In this document: in pieces, positions 33,855-42,206 of the stretch
Layout of the letters: each line of letters opens with the position of its first letter
Position numbering within the stretch: position 1 is the stretch's first letter
Assembly (NCBI RefSeq): GCF_016107325.1
Contig: NZ_RCVT01000001.1
Span: 372,001-436,000 of the forward strand
Reading direction: 5' to 3'
Length of the DNA: 64,000 nucleotides
From: Sphingomonas sp. MA1305
GTDB lineage: Bacteria; Pseudomonadota; Alphaproteobacteria; Sphingomonadales; Sphingomonadaceae
Notes under the pieces: model-generated
The model's input: the letters and a program-made list of their open reading frames with translations, nothing else
What the model was told of the DNA's origin: nothing
The model's database searches: none
Program-made: the position numbers and the translations under genes

Positions 33855-35249
33855 GTGGCTGACACCTACGATCTCATCATCCTCGGTTCCGGCCCCGGCG
33901 GCTATGTCGCGGCGATCCGCGCCAGCCAGCTCGGCATGAAGGTCGCGATCGTCGAGCGCGAGCGGCTGGGCGGCATCTGCCTCAACTGGGGCTGTATCCC
34001 GACCAAGGCGCTGCTCCGCACGTCGGAGATCTACCATTACATGACCCATGCCGACGCCTACGGGCTCAAGGCGGACAATGTCGGCTTCGACCTCGGCAAG
34101 ATCGTCGATCGCAGCCGCAAGGTCGCCGGCCAGCTCAACGCCGGCGTCAAGGGCCTGATGAAGAAGAACAAGGTCACCGTCGTCGAGGGTGTCGGCACGG
34201 TCACCGGAAAGGGCAAGCTGTCGGTCAAGCAGGGCGACCAGACCGTCGAGCTCGCCGGCAAGCACATCCTGATCGCGACGGGCGCGCGCGCCCGCGACCT
34301 GCCCTTCGCCAAGGCGGACGGCGAGCGTATCTGGACCTATCGCCATGCGATGGTGCCGCAGGTCATGCCGACCAAGCTGCTGGTCATCGGATCGGGCGCG
34401 ATCGGCGTCGAATTCGCCAGCTTCTACAACGACATGGGCGCGGACGTGACGATCGTCGAGATGCTGCCGCGCATCCTGCCGGTCGAGGATGCCGAGGTCA
34501 GCGAGTTCATGACCAAGGCGCTGACCAAGCAGGGCATCAAGATCGTCACCGGCGCCGCGCTGGAGAAGATCGAGACCGGCAAGGACAAGGTGACGGCGTC
34601 GATCAAGGGCGCCGACGGCAAGGTCGCGGCCGAGGACTACAGCCACGTCATCGTCGCGATCGGCATCGTCCCCAATACCGAGAACATCGGGCTGGAGGCG
34701 CTGGGCGTCGCGACCGACCGCGGCCACATCAAGGTCGACGGCTTCGGCCGCACCAACGTCGAGGGGATCTATGCGATCGGCGACGTCACCGGCGCGCCCT
34801 GGCTGGCGCACAAGGCGAGCCACGAGGGCATCGTCTGCGTCGAGAAGATCGCCGGCGAGAACCCGCATCCCTTCGAGACGTGGAATATCCCGGGCTGCAC
34901 CTACAGCCGGCCGCAGGTCGCCAGCGTCGGCCTGACCGAGGCCAAGGCCAAGGAGGCCGGGCATGAGGTGAAGGTCGGCAAATTCCCCTTCATCGGCAAC
35001 GGCAAGGCGATCGCGCTCGGCGAGGCGGAGGGCTTCATCAAGACGGTGTTCGACGCCAAGACCGGCGAGCTGCTCGGCGCGCACATGGTCGGCGCAGAAG
35101 TCACCGAGCTGATCCAGGGCTATGTCGTCGCCCGCCAGCTCGAGACCACCGAGCATGAGCTGATGGAAACGGTGTTCGCGCATCCGACGCTGTCGGAGAT
35201 GATGCACGAGAGCGTGCTGAGCGCCTACGGCCGCGCGCTGCACTTCTAG
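33855..35249 (+). CDS. lpdA: Dihydrolipoyl dehydrogenase (E3)
   Basis: 464-residue flavoprotein that reoxidises dihydrolipoyl groups of 2-oxo-acid dehydrogenases with NAD. FAD-binding LGSGPGGYVAA near the N-terminus, redox disulfide C42/C47 in GGICLNWGCIPTK, NAD-binding VIGSGAIGVEFASF, second FAD motif IYAIGDV and the C-terminal HPTLSEMMHE with the catalytic His. GTG start at 33855 gives MADTYDLIIL. Last gene of the E2-thioesterase-E3 cluster. Confidence 0.95.
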   Translation: MADTYDLIILGSGPGGYVAAIRASQLGMKVAIVERERLGGICLNWGCIPTKALLRTSEIYHYMTHADAYGLKADNVGFDLGKIVDRSRKVAGQLNAGVKGLMKKNKVTVVEGVGTVTGKGKLSVKQGDQTVELAGKHILIATGARARDLPFAKADGERIWTYRHAMVPQVMPTKLLVIGSGAIGVEFASFYNDMGADVTIVEMLPRILPVEDAEVSEFMTKALTKQGIKIVTGAALEKIETGKDKVTASIKGADGKVAAEDYSHVIVAIGIVPNTENIGLEALGVATDRGHIKVDGFGRTNVEGIYAIGDVTGAPWLAHKASHEGIVCVEKIAGENPHPFETWNIPGCTYSRPQVASVGLTEAKAKEAGHEVKVGKFPFIGNGKAIALGEAEGFIKTVFDAKTGELLGAHMVGAEVTELIQGYVVARQLETTEHELMETVFAHPTLSEMMHESVLSAYGRALHF

Positions 35250-35268
35250 CATGGCGGTCGCACCGCCG

Positions 35269-35336
35269 GCCCTCACCCTCACGGCGCCGTGCAGAGGGCG
35301 CCGCCTCCCGGCAATGGCAGGGGGAAGGGCGAGGGC
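35269..35336. repeat. Imperfect long inverted repeat in intergenic gap
   Basis: GCCCTCACCCT at the left pairs with AGGGCGAGGGC at the right, with further GGCGCC palindromes inside. It occupies most of the gap after lpdA and may be a REP-like element or a terminator without a T-tract. Confidence 0.5.
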
Positions 35337-35357
35337 AGCAGCTGCTAGAATAGAGTG

Positions 35358-36758
35358 ATGATCGACCGCACCGCCCGCCTCGCCATCGGCATGGCGCTGC
35401 TGTTCCTGGCCAGCGCCACGCTGTTCTGGCCGGGCTATGTCCAGTACGATAGCCTCGCTCAATATGAGCAGGCGTTGTCGGGCCGCTACGAGGACTGGCA
35501 CCCGCCGATCATGGCGCATCTGTGGGCGCTGTTCGGCGCGCGTGGCCAGGCGCCGATGATGCTGCTCCAGCTCGCCGGCTATTGGCTCGGCTTCGGCGTC
35601 CTGATCGTGGTGCTCGCCGCCCTCGGCTGTCGCGTCGCGGCGCTCGTGCTGCTGGTCGTCGCGCTGTGGCCGCCGTTCCTCGGCTGGCAGCCGGTGGTGC
35701 TCAAGGACACGCAGATGCTCGCCGCGCTGCTCGCCGCGACCGGCCTGGTCGCGATGTGGCGGCTGCGCGAGCGGCGGCTACCCGTCGGCGTCTGGATCGT
35801 CGTCGCGCTGCTGCTCGGCTATGCCATGCTGGTCCGCGCGAACGCGGTCTTCGCCGTGGTGCCCTTCGTCGTCATGCTGGCGTGGCGCCGGCCGCGGCCG
35901 ACGCCGCCGATCCGCATCGTGCTCGCCGCCCTGTTGGCGCTGGTCGCCATCCTGGCGGTGATCGGCATCGCCGGTCCGATCAACCATCGCCTGCTTGCCG
36001 CCACGCCCAGCGGGGTCGAGCGCACCCAGCCGACCTACGACCTTGCCGGCATCGCCGTGCGCAGCGGCGACCCCGCCACCGGCCTGTCACCGCGGGCGAT
36101 CGTCGCGTTGCGCCGCAAGGCCTGCGTCCGCCCCTATTTCTGGGACCCGCTCGGCGAGCCGCGCCGCTGCCAAGCGGAGGTCGCGACGCTCGCGATGCTG
36201 TCGCCCGGCCAGCTCTATCTGCGCTGGGCGGCCGCCGCGGTGACCCATCCGATCGCCTATGCCGGCCATCGCCTCGCCCATCTCAATTCGACCATGCGCT
36301 GGCTGGTGCCGTTCCGCTGGCCCGGCGCGGCGCCGCCGCAGGCGAACGAGCCCAATCGCCTCGGCCTCGCATCGCCGGCCGCGCGCGCGACGCGTTGGCA
36401 GACGGTCGCCGCCACGCTGGTCGAAACGCCCTTTGGCTGGCCGATCGTCTGGTTCGTCCTGGCATTGATCCGGCTGCCCGCGGCCTGGCGGCGGGGGGAC
36501 GGGGCAGGGCGGCTCGCCGCGGCGCTACTCGTCTCGGCGCTCGCGCTGGAGGGCAGCTTCGCCGTGCTCAGCATCGCCTCCGACCTGCGCTACCATCTCT
36601 GGCCGATGATCGCGACGGCGATCGCCTGGGTGCTCGTCGGCCGAATCCGCGTCGCCCGGCCGGCGCTGGTGCTGCTCGCGCTGGTCCTGTTCGCCGGCCT
36701 GATCGCCCGCGTCGTGCTGCCCGCGCCGCCGCAAACCTATGTCGGGATGTTGGGCTGA
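35358..36758 (+). CDS. Polytopic membrane protein, possible GT-C type glycosyltransferase
   Basis: 466 residues with about nine hydrophobic segments. After the first helix comes an extracytoplasmic stretch WPGYVQYDSLAQYEQALSGR and DWHPPIMAHLWALFGA, a layout like the first loop of GT-C membrane glycosyltransferases, where an acidic loop is catalytic. A large loop at 230-310 contains Cys-bearing segments (KACVRPYFWDP). ATG 35358 (a GTG three bases earlier is also open). Not recognised beyond this; an ArnT- or GtrII-like role is a guess. Confidence 0.6.
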   Translation: MIDRTARLAIGMALLFLASATLFWPGYVQYDSLAQYEQALSGRYEDWHPPIMAHLWALFGARGQAPMMLLQLAGYWLGFGVLIVVLAALGCRVAALVLLVVALWPPFLGWQPVVLKDTQMLAALLAATGLVAMWRLRERRLPVGVWIVVALLLGYAMLVRANAVFAVVPFVVMLAWRRPRPTPPIRIVLAALLALVAILAVIGIAGPINHRLLAATPSGVERTQPTYDLAGIAVRSGDPATGLSPRAIVALRRKACVRPYFWDPLGEPRRCQAEVATLAMLSPGQLYLRWAAAAVTHPIAYAGHRLAHLNSTMRWLVPFRWPGAAPPQANEPNRLGLASPAARATRWQTVAATLVETPFGWPIVWFVLALIRLPAAWRRGDGAGRLAAALLVSALALEGSFAVLSIASDLRYHLWPMIATAIAWVLVGRIRVARPALVLLALVLFAGLIARVVLPAPPQTYVGMLG

Positions 36759-36817
36759 CCACCGGCAACCGTCCAGCCGGCGAGCGCGTTGCCGCTGCTG
36801 GATGACCGGAGCAGATC

Positions 36818-37171
36818 ATGGCCAAGCAAGACGATCACGACGCGATCTACAAGGACTTCGCCGAGGCGGTGAACATGACCCCAGCTACGCTGGAGAAGTT
36901 CCTCGACACCGACGACAGCAAGCGGGTCGGCTGGAAGGGCGAGGACGGCAAGGGATCGGGCGAGAGCGTCGGCCATAAGTCCGGCAAGCGGATCGTCGAG
37001 ATCAAGCACAAGAAGAAGGCCGACCTTACCGACGACGATTATGCGCACATGAAGAAGGTGACGTCCTACGTCCACCGGCACCTGGCGCAGGGCGGGCCGA
37101 AGGACGACGTCGAGCACAGCGACTGGCGCTATTCCCTGATGAACTGGGGGCACGATCCGCTGAAGGATTAA
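36818..37171 (+). CDS. DUF3140 domain protein
   Basis: 117 residues, charged and soluble: FAEAVNMTPATLEKFLDTDDSKRVGW, HKSGKRIVEIKHKKKADLTDDDYAHMKKV and DVEHSDWRYSLMNWGHDPLK are the conserved blocks of the DUF3140 family, which is of unknown function; I infer nothing beyond a possible nucleic-acid interaction from its basic core. GGAGCAGATC precedes ATG 36818. Confidence 0.85.
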   Translation: MAKQDDHDAIYKDFAEAVNMTPATLEKFLDTDDSKRVGWKGEDGKGSGESVGHKSGKRIVEIKHKKKADLTDDDYAHMKKVTSYVHRHLAQGGPKDDVEHSDWRYSLMNWGHDPLKD

Positions 37172-37270
37172 GCCCGGTCGACCGGATGGACCGGTCGAGG
37201 CGGGGTCGCGTGTCGGGTCACCGCGATCCCACCCTAGCATCGCAAGCATGAGGTCCCTAAGTCGCACGCT

Positions 37271-38620
37271 ATGCTGACTCCTGATCAGGCGCGTGATCGC
37301 GCCGCCGACATCGTCGCCCGTGCTCGTGCTGCAGGCGCCGATGCCGCCGATGCCGTCTTCGCCGCCGATTCCTCGCTCGACGTTTCCGTGCGCCTCGGCG
37401 CCCTGGAGGACGTCGGCCGGTCCGAAAGCGAGGAACTGGGCCTGCGCGTCTTCGTCGGCCAACGCTCGGCAAGCGTCTCCACCTCCGATCTGTCGAGCGA
37501 CGCGGTCGCCGCCTTGGTCGAGCGGGCGGTGGCGATGGCGCGCGAGGCGCCGGAGGATCGCTGGGCGGGGCTTGCCCCGGCGGACCGGCTGATGCACGGC
37601 GCGCCGCCGCTGCTCGACCTCGACGACCGGGGCGAGGCGGAACCGGCCGAGCTCAAGGCGCTGGCGCTCGAAGCCGAGGAGGCGGCGCGTGCGGTCGCCG
37701 GTGTTTCGAACAGCGAAGGCGCGGGCGCCAGCGCCTCCCGCTCGGTCTGGGCGCTCGCCACCAGCCACGGTTTCGCCGGAGCCTATGCCGCCACCGCCTA
37801 TGGCCTGTCGGCGAGCGTGCTGGCTGGCGACGTCGCCAGCGGCATGGAGCGCGATTACTGGCATCACGCCGCCCGCCACCGCAGCCATCTCGAATCGGCG
37901 GCCGAGATCGGCCGGCGCGCGGGCGAGCGGGCGGTCGCGCGGCTCAACCCCGGTCGGATCGCCAGCGGGCCGATGCCGGTGGTCTTCGATCCTCGCGTCG
38001 GCGCCTCGCTGCTCGGCCACCTGACCGGCGCCATCGCGGGGCAGGCGATTACCCGCCGGACCAGCTTCCTGCTCGACGCGCTCGGCACGCAAGTGTTCGC
38101 GGCGGGCGTGTCGGTGCATGACGATCCGCATCGCCCGCACGGCCTGCGCTCGCGCCCGTTCGATGGCGAGGGGCTGCCGGTATCGCCGGTCGCGCTGGTC
38201 GAGGCCGGCATGCTCGAAACCTGGCTGCTGGACAGCGGCTCGGCCCGGCAATTGGGTCTGGAGCCGACCGGCCATGCCGCGCGCGGCGTCGGCGGCGGGC
38301 CGGGCGTGTCGCCGAGCAACCTCTACATGGCGGCGGGCGCGGTGCCGGTGGAAACTTTGATCGGCGACATCGTCCGCGGTGTCTATGTCACGGAACTGAT
38401 CGGTCAGGGCGTCAATCCGGTCACCGGCGACTATAGCCGCGGTGCGGCCGGCTTCCTGATCGACAACGGCGCAATCGCCGGCCCGGTCGCCGAATTCACC
38501 GTCGCCGGCAATCTGAAGGACATGTTCCTGCAGCTGACGCCGGCGAGCGATCTGGAATTCCGCTATGGCACCAACGTGCCGACGCTGCGCATCGACGGGA
38601 TGACGGTCGCCGGTGGCTGA
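37271..38620 (+). CDS. pmbA: TldD/PmbA family protein, PmbA (TldE) subunit
   Basis: 449 residues. PmbA partners with TldD to form a periplasm-independent cytosolic metalloprotease that processes peptide antibiotics and CcdA in E. coli. LRVFVGQRSASVSTSDLSSDAV near the N-terminus and GVNPVTGDYSRGAAGFLIDNG and LTPASDLEFRYGTNVPTL near the C-terminus are family motifs. It shows no HExxxH, consistent with PmbA rather than TldD. TldD is not in the window. Overlaps the next gene by eight bases. Confidence 0.9.
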   Translation: MLTPDQARDRAADIVARARAAGADAADAVFAADSSLDVSVRLGALEDVGRSESEELGLRVFVGQRSASVSTSDLSSDAVAALVERAVAMAREAPEDRWAGLAPADRLMHGAPPLLDLDDRGEAEPAELKALALEAEEAARAVAGVSNSEGAGASASRSVWALATSHGFAGAYAATAYGLSASVLAGDVASGMERDYWHHAARHRSHLESAAEIGRRAGERAVARLNPGRIASGPMPVVFDPRVGASLLGHLTGAIAGQAITRRTSFLLDALGTQVFAAGVSVHDDPHRPHGLRSRPFDGEGLPVSPVALVEAGMLETWLLDSGSARQLGLEPTGHAARGVGGGPGVSPSNLYMAAGAVPVETLIGDIVRGVYVTELIGQGVNPVTGDYSRGAAGFLIDNGAIAGPVAEFTVAGNLKDMFLQLTPASDLEFRYGTNVPTLRIDGMTVAGG

Positions 38621-39416
38621 CCCGCGCGCCGCCCTCTGCCGCGCCGTCGCCCAGGCGGCGGCCGATGCCGGGCAGATGGCTCTGGCGCGCTGGCGGACCG
38701 ATTTCCGGCAGTGGGAAAAGTCGCCGGGCAGCCCGGTCTGTGAAGTCGACCTTGACGTCGACCGGATGCTCCGTGCGCGCCTCGCCGCCCTGCTGCCGGA
38801 GGCGGGCTGGCTGTCGGAGGAAAGCGCCGACAGTCCCGAGCGCCTGGGCCACCATTGCGTCTGGGTGGTCGATCCGATCGACGGGACGCGCGACTATATC
38901 CGCGGGCGCGAGGGCTGGGCGGTGTCGGTCGCCCTGGTCGAGGACGGGCACGTGACGATCGCGGTGCTCGACGCGCCCGCGCGACGCGAGCGCTGGACCG
39001 CCGTCGCGGGGCAGGGGGCGTGGCGCAACGGCGTGCGGCTGCGGGCCGGCGATCGGACCGCGCTGCCCGGAGCGCGCGTGCCGACCGACGCTCTGCCCAA
39101 GGCGGACCGCGATCTGTCGCCGGTCGCCAAGCCCAATTCGATCGCGCTGCGCATCGCCATGGTCGCTGCCGACGAGGCCGATCTGGTCGCGACGCTGCGT
39201 TGGGGCAACGAATGGGACATCGCCGCTGCGGTGCTGATCGCGGCGGAGGCGGGCGCGGGGATCGGCGATGCCACCGGTGCCGCGCTGCGCTTCAACAAGG
39301 CCGATCCGACCGCGTTCGGCGTCGTCGCCGCGGCGCCCGGCATCCATGCCGCGGCGGTCGACCGGCTCGCCGACCGGGCCCGCGCGATCCTCGGCCCGCC
39401 ACCGGCGTCATCCTGA
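38613..39416 (+). CDS. Inositol monophosphatase family, CysQ-like 3'(2'),5'-bisphosphate nucleotidase
   Basis: 267 residues, Mg-dependent, Li-sensitive phosphatase fold. Metal motifs are WLSEESADSP, the central VVDPIDGTRDYI and WGNEWDIAAAVLIAAEAG near the end. CysQ-type members remove the 3'-phosphate from PAP, clearing it after sulfate assimilation or phosphopantetheinyl transfer. A plain inositol or fructose bisphosphatase is possible. GTG 38613 overlaps pmbA. Confidence 0.85.
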   Translation: MADPRAALCRAVAQAAADAGQMALARWRTDFRQWEKSPGSPVCEVDLDVDRMLRARLAALLPEAGWLSEESADSPERLGHHCVWVVDPIDGTRDYIRGREGWAVSVALVEDGHVTIAVLDAPARRERWTAVAGQGAWRNGVRLRAGDRTALPGARVPTDALPKADRDLSPVAKPNSIALRIAMVAADEADLVATLRWGNEWDIAAAVLIAAEAGAGIGDATGAALRFNKADPTAFGVVAAAPGIHAAAVDRLADRARAILGPPPASS

Positions 39417-39534
39417 AAAAGGCTGTAATCTGAATTAGGTGCCCCGCAGAGAAGCCGGAACCCTGACGGCTGCGTAACGTTTTGTTGCGGATCGATGCCA
39501 TTGGGGGCGTCGACCGACACAAAGGGACCATCCG

Positions 39535-39681
39535 ATGCTCTGGACCATCGCCGTCATCCTGCTCATCCTGTGGCTGCTCGGCTTCTCGCTCCACATCGCC
39601 GGTGGCCTGATCCACATCCTGCTCGTCATCGCGATCATCGTCGGCCTGATCCAGCTGTTCACCGGCCGCCGCGCCATCTAG
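39535..39681 (+). CDS. Very small membrane protein, lmo0937 family
   Basis: 48 residues with two hydrophobic helices (ILLILWLLGFSLHIAGGLI and ILLVIAIIVGLIQLF) and a basic C-terminus (TGRRAI). AAAGGGA lies seven bases before ATG 39535. The sequence matches the small lmo0937-type membrane protein family of stress-related but unknown function. Flanking gaps of about 118 and 85 bp imply its own transcript. Confidence 0.8.
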   Translation: MLWTIAVILLILWLLGFSLHIAGGLIHILLVIAIIVGLIQLFTGRRAI

Positions 39682-39766
39682 GCGACCGGCCCCACGGTTC
39701 GCCGCGTTAACCACTGATTTCGATCGTAAACTGGAACGTGGCGAGCCGGGGGCGGTTGATCTGCCG

Positions 39767-40228
39767 ATGACCACTATCGACCGACCTCTGGTTCTCGTCG
39801 TCGAGGATCAAGCCCTGTTACGCGTCCACGCCCATCTTGCCTTGGAAGAAGCGGGGTTCGCCGTAATCGAAGCCGCCGATGCCGACGAGGCGATGCTGCG
39901 CATGGCGCAGCCGCCCTATCCCGTAGCCGTCTTCACCGACGTCCGGATGCCGGGGGCGATCGACGGGCTGCAACTGGCGCACCGGTTGCGGCAGGCGCGA
40001 CCGGATCTGACGATCGTCATCACCTCCGGCGCGAGCAGCGTCGACGACGATGCCCTGCCCGTCGGCAGCGTCTTCCTGCCCAAACCCTATACGGCCGCGC
40101 AGGTGGCGCGCCTGCTCGGCGACGGCCTGCTCCCGCCGGCCGCAGCGAGCGGGGCAAGTCGTCGCCTTGCCCCGTCGCTGGCGATTAGTGGACGAAGCGG
40201 GCGACCACGTCACGATAGCTGCGGCTGA
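39767..40228 (+). CDS. Single-domain response regulator
   Basis: 153 residues. Receiver domain with acidic pocket ED (13-14), phospho-acceptor D58 in VFTDVRMPG, Ser in ITSGASS and Lys in PKPYTA. No output domain; the C-terminal 35 residues are low complexity. It therefore works as a phosphate sink or diverter. Its 3' end overlaps the convergent LytTR regulator by 44 bp. Confidence 0.85.
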   Translation: MTTIDRPLVLVVEDQALLRVHAHLALEEAGFAVIEAADADEAMLRMAQPPYPVAVFTDVRMPGAIDGLQLAHRLRQARPDLTIVITSGASSVDDDALPVGSVFLPKPYTAAQVARLLGDGLLPPAAASGASRRLAPSLAISGRSGRPRHDSCG

Positions 40229-40985
40229 CCTTCACGCTCGCGCCCGAATCGAGGACGAGGAAGCATTCGCCGTTGGTGTGCGGCTTGACCTGCTTGACCA
40301 AGTCGAGGTTGACGATCGTCGACCGGTGGACGCGCTGGAACCGGCGCGGATCGAGCCGCTTTTCCAGGTCCTTCATCGTCTCGCGCAGGATCAGCGTATT
40401 GTCGCCGGTGTAGATGCACATATAGTCGCCGGCGGCGTCGATCCGCTCGATCGTGTCGACGTCGACGCGGAAGATCTGGCCGCGATCCTTGATGTTGATG
40501 AGCTTTTCGAAGCGGTTCGCCGCGACACCATCGCTGCCGTCGGCCATGTCGGCCGCCGCCTCGGGCGCGTGCTCGGCGAGCACCTCCTTCAGCTTCTCGA
40601 CTTCCTCGACGCCGCGCTTCTCGCTGAGCCTTTGCCGCACCCGGTCCAGCGTGTCGGCGAGGCGCGCTTCTTCGACGGGCTTCATCAGATAGTCGACCGC
40701 CTGCGCCTCGAACGCGCGCAACGCATGATCGGAATAAGCGGTGACGAAGACGAAGAGCGGCGGCTCCACCTCCATCAGCCCCTGCACCACCGAAAAGCCG
40801 TCGAAGCCCGGCATCTGGATGTCGAGAAAGACGAGATCGGGCTTGTGCGTCTTGATCGCGCGGATCGCCTCGCGCCCGTTGGAGCATTTCTCGATGATCT
40901 CGACATCATCGTGCGCCTGGAGCCGAAGCTCCAATCCCTGGATCGCGAGCGGTTCGTCGTCCACCAGGATGGTTCTGATCGTCAT
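40185..40985 (-). CDS. LytTR family response regulator
   Basis: 266 residues. Receiver with DD (9-10), D55 (LVFLDIQMPG) and KPVEEARL, then a LytTR DNA-binding domain (KDRGQIFRVDVDTIERIDAAGDYM, RRFQRVHRSTIVNLDLVKQV, NGECFLVL). LytTR regulators bind direct repeats upstream of envelope or virulence genes. The gene overlaps the LytS-type kinase start by four bases, so the two form an operon. Confidence 0.93.
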   Translation of the reverse strand: MTIRTILVDDEPLAIQGLELRLQAHDDVEIIEKCSNGREAIRAIKTHKPDLVFLDIQMPGFDGFSVVQGLMEVEPPLFVFVTAYSDHALRAFEAQAVDYLMKPVEEARLADTLDRVRQRLSEKRGVEEVEKLKEVLAEHAPEAAADMADGSDGVAANRFEKLINIKDRGQIFRVDVDTIERIDAAGDYMCIYTGDNTLILRETMKDLEKRLDPRRFQRVHRSTIVNLDLVKQVKPHTNGECFLVLDSGASVKVSRSYRDVVARFVH

Positions 40986-42094
40986 GCGGCCTCTCTACTC
41001 ACATCGTCGAGCTGGAAGGGAATCTCGATATCCACCGAAAACCCGCCAGCCGGCGTGGTACGCGTCTCGAAGCGCTGATCCGGGCCATAGGCCTGCACCA
41101 GCCTCTCCCTGATATTGGTAAGACCCACGCCGGTTGAAAGGCTGGGCGTGATGCGGGTCTCGTGCAAGCCCGGCCCGGTGTCGGACACGCCGATCTGCAC
41201 CCGGTCCCCGGCGAGCCGCACGCGCACGCAGATCTCCGCGCCATCCTCCTGCGGGCTGACCGCATATTTGATCGCATTCTCGACCAGGGGCTGGAGCAGC
41301 AGCGACGGCAGGCGGGCACGTTCGGCGCGCGGATCGATGTCGAACACCGGGCGCAACCGTTCCTCGAAGCGCATCTTTTCGATCTCGAGGTACAGCTTCA
41401 ACGTCTCCACCTCCTGCGCGACCGTGACGTGCGCGGTCGGTTCGTTGGCGAGCGTGTAACGCAGGAAGGACGATAAACGGCTCAACATCGCATTCGCTCG
41501 TTCCGTCTGCTTGAGCAGGACGAGCGTCGAAATTGAGTTGAGCGTGTTGAACAGGAAGTGCGGATTGAGCTGATAGCGCAGCATCGCCAGCTGCGCCGAC
41601 GACGCCTGATTCTCCAGCACGTGCATCTCGTCGATCTGCTGTTCGACGATCAGATAGAAGTTGATGCCGAAATAGAGCGCCGACCAGCCGGTCAGGACGA
41701 TGAAGGCGACATAGAGCGCGCCGAACATGCCGACGATCGTCACCGCGGCGCGATCGTCGCGCACCAGCGAGAAGGCGATGGAGACGATCAGCGCATAGAA
41801 CAGCACCGCGCCGAGCAGCGTCAGCACGGTCAGCAGCACCCCGCCGAGGCGCGGCAGCGAGCGATAATAGCCGTACAGCGTCGAGAGCAGCAGGGTGATG
41901 CAATAGCCGACGATCGCCTCGACGATCGCGGGGATCACCGCCTTGACCGACAGGTTCGACAGCGTCGAGGCGCCGCGGAGCAGCAGATAGCCGGTCCAGC
42001 CGACGGCCTGCAGCGTCCAGAAGGCGCGGGCCTTGTCCTCGAAGAAGGGGCGTACGTTGAGCGCGGGGCGCTGCGGGGCGGGAAGGGTCGCCAT
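40982..42094 (-). CDS. Sensor histidine kinase, LytS/YehU type
   Basis: 370 residues. Four to five N-terminal transmembrane helices (AVIPAIVEAIVGYCITLLL, VLLTVLTLLGAVLFYALIVSIAF, TIVGMFGALYVAFIVLTGWSALYF), then the His_kinase module with QLNPHFLFNTLNS (phospho-His H179), and an ATPase domain with NAIKYAV and GVGLTNIRERL. No periplasmic domain, so it likely senses within the membrane. Paired with the LytTR regulator. Confidence 0.92.
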   Translation of the reverse strand: MATLPAPQRPALNVRPFFEDKARAFWTLQAVGWTGYLLLRGASTLSNLSVKAVIPAIVEAIVGYCITLLLSTLYGYYRSLPRLGGVLLTVLTLLGAVLFYALIVSIAFSLVRDDRAAVTIVGMFGALYVAFIVLTGWSALYFGINFYLIVEQQIDEMHVLENQASSAQLAMLRYQLNPHFLFNTLNSISTLVLLKQTERANAMLSRLSSFLRYTLANEPTAHVTVAQEVETLKLYLEIEKMRFEERLRPVFDIDPRAERARLPSLLLQPLVENAIKYAVSPQEDGAEICVRVRLAGDRVQIGVSDTGPGLHETRITPSLSTGVGLTNIRERLVQAYGPDQRFETRTTPAGGFSVDIEIPFQLDDVSREAA

Positions 42095-42130
42095 GTCGCG
42101 CCGCCTCTACACGGGAGCGGCGCATCGCGC

Positions 42131-42172
42131 AAAAGAGAAGGGCCGCCGCTTGCCCGAAGAAAGCGGCGGCCC
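42131..42172 (-). terminator. Rho-independent terminator of the 1103-aa receptor
   Basis: Read on the minus strand: GGGCCGCCGCTT, a nine-base loop, AAGCGGCGGCCC and then TTCTCTTTT. A 12-bp perfect stem directly after the receptor stop. Confidence 0.9.
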
Positions 42173-42206
42173 TGGAGTTCGAACCGTCAGGCGGTTCCCG
42201 TTCGCC

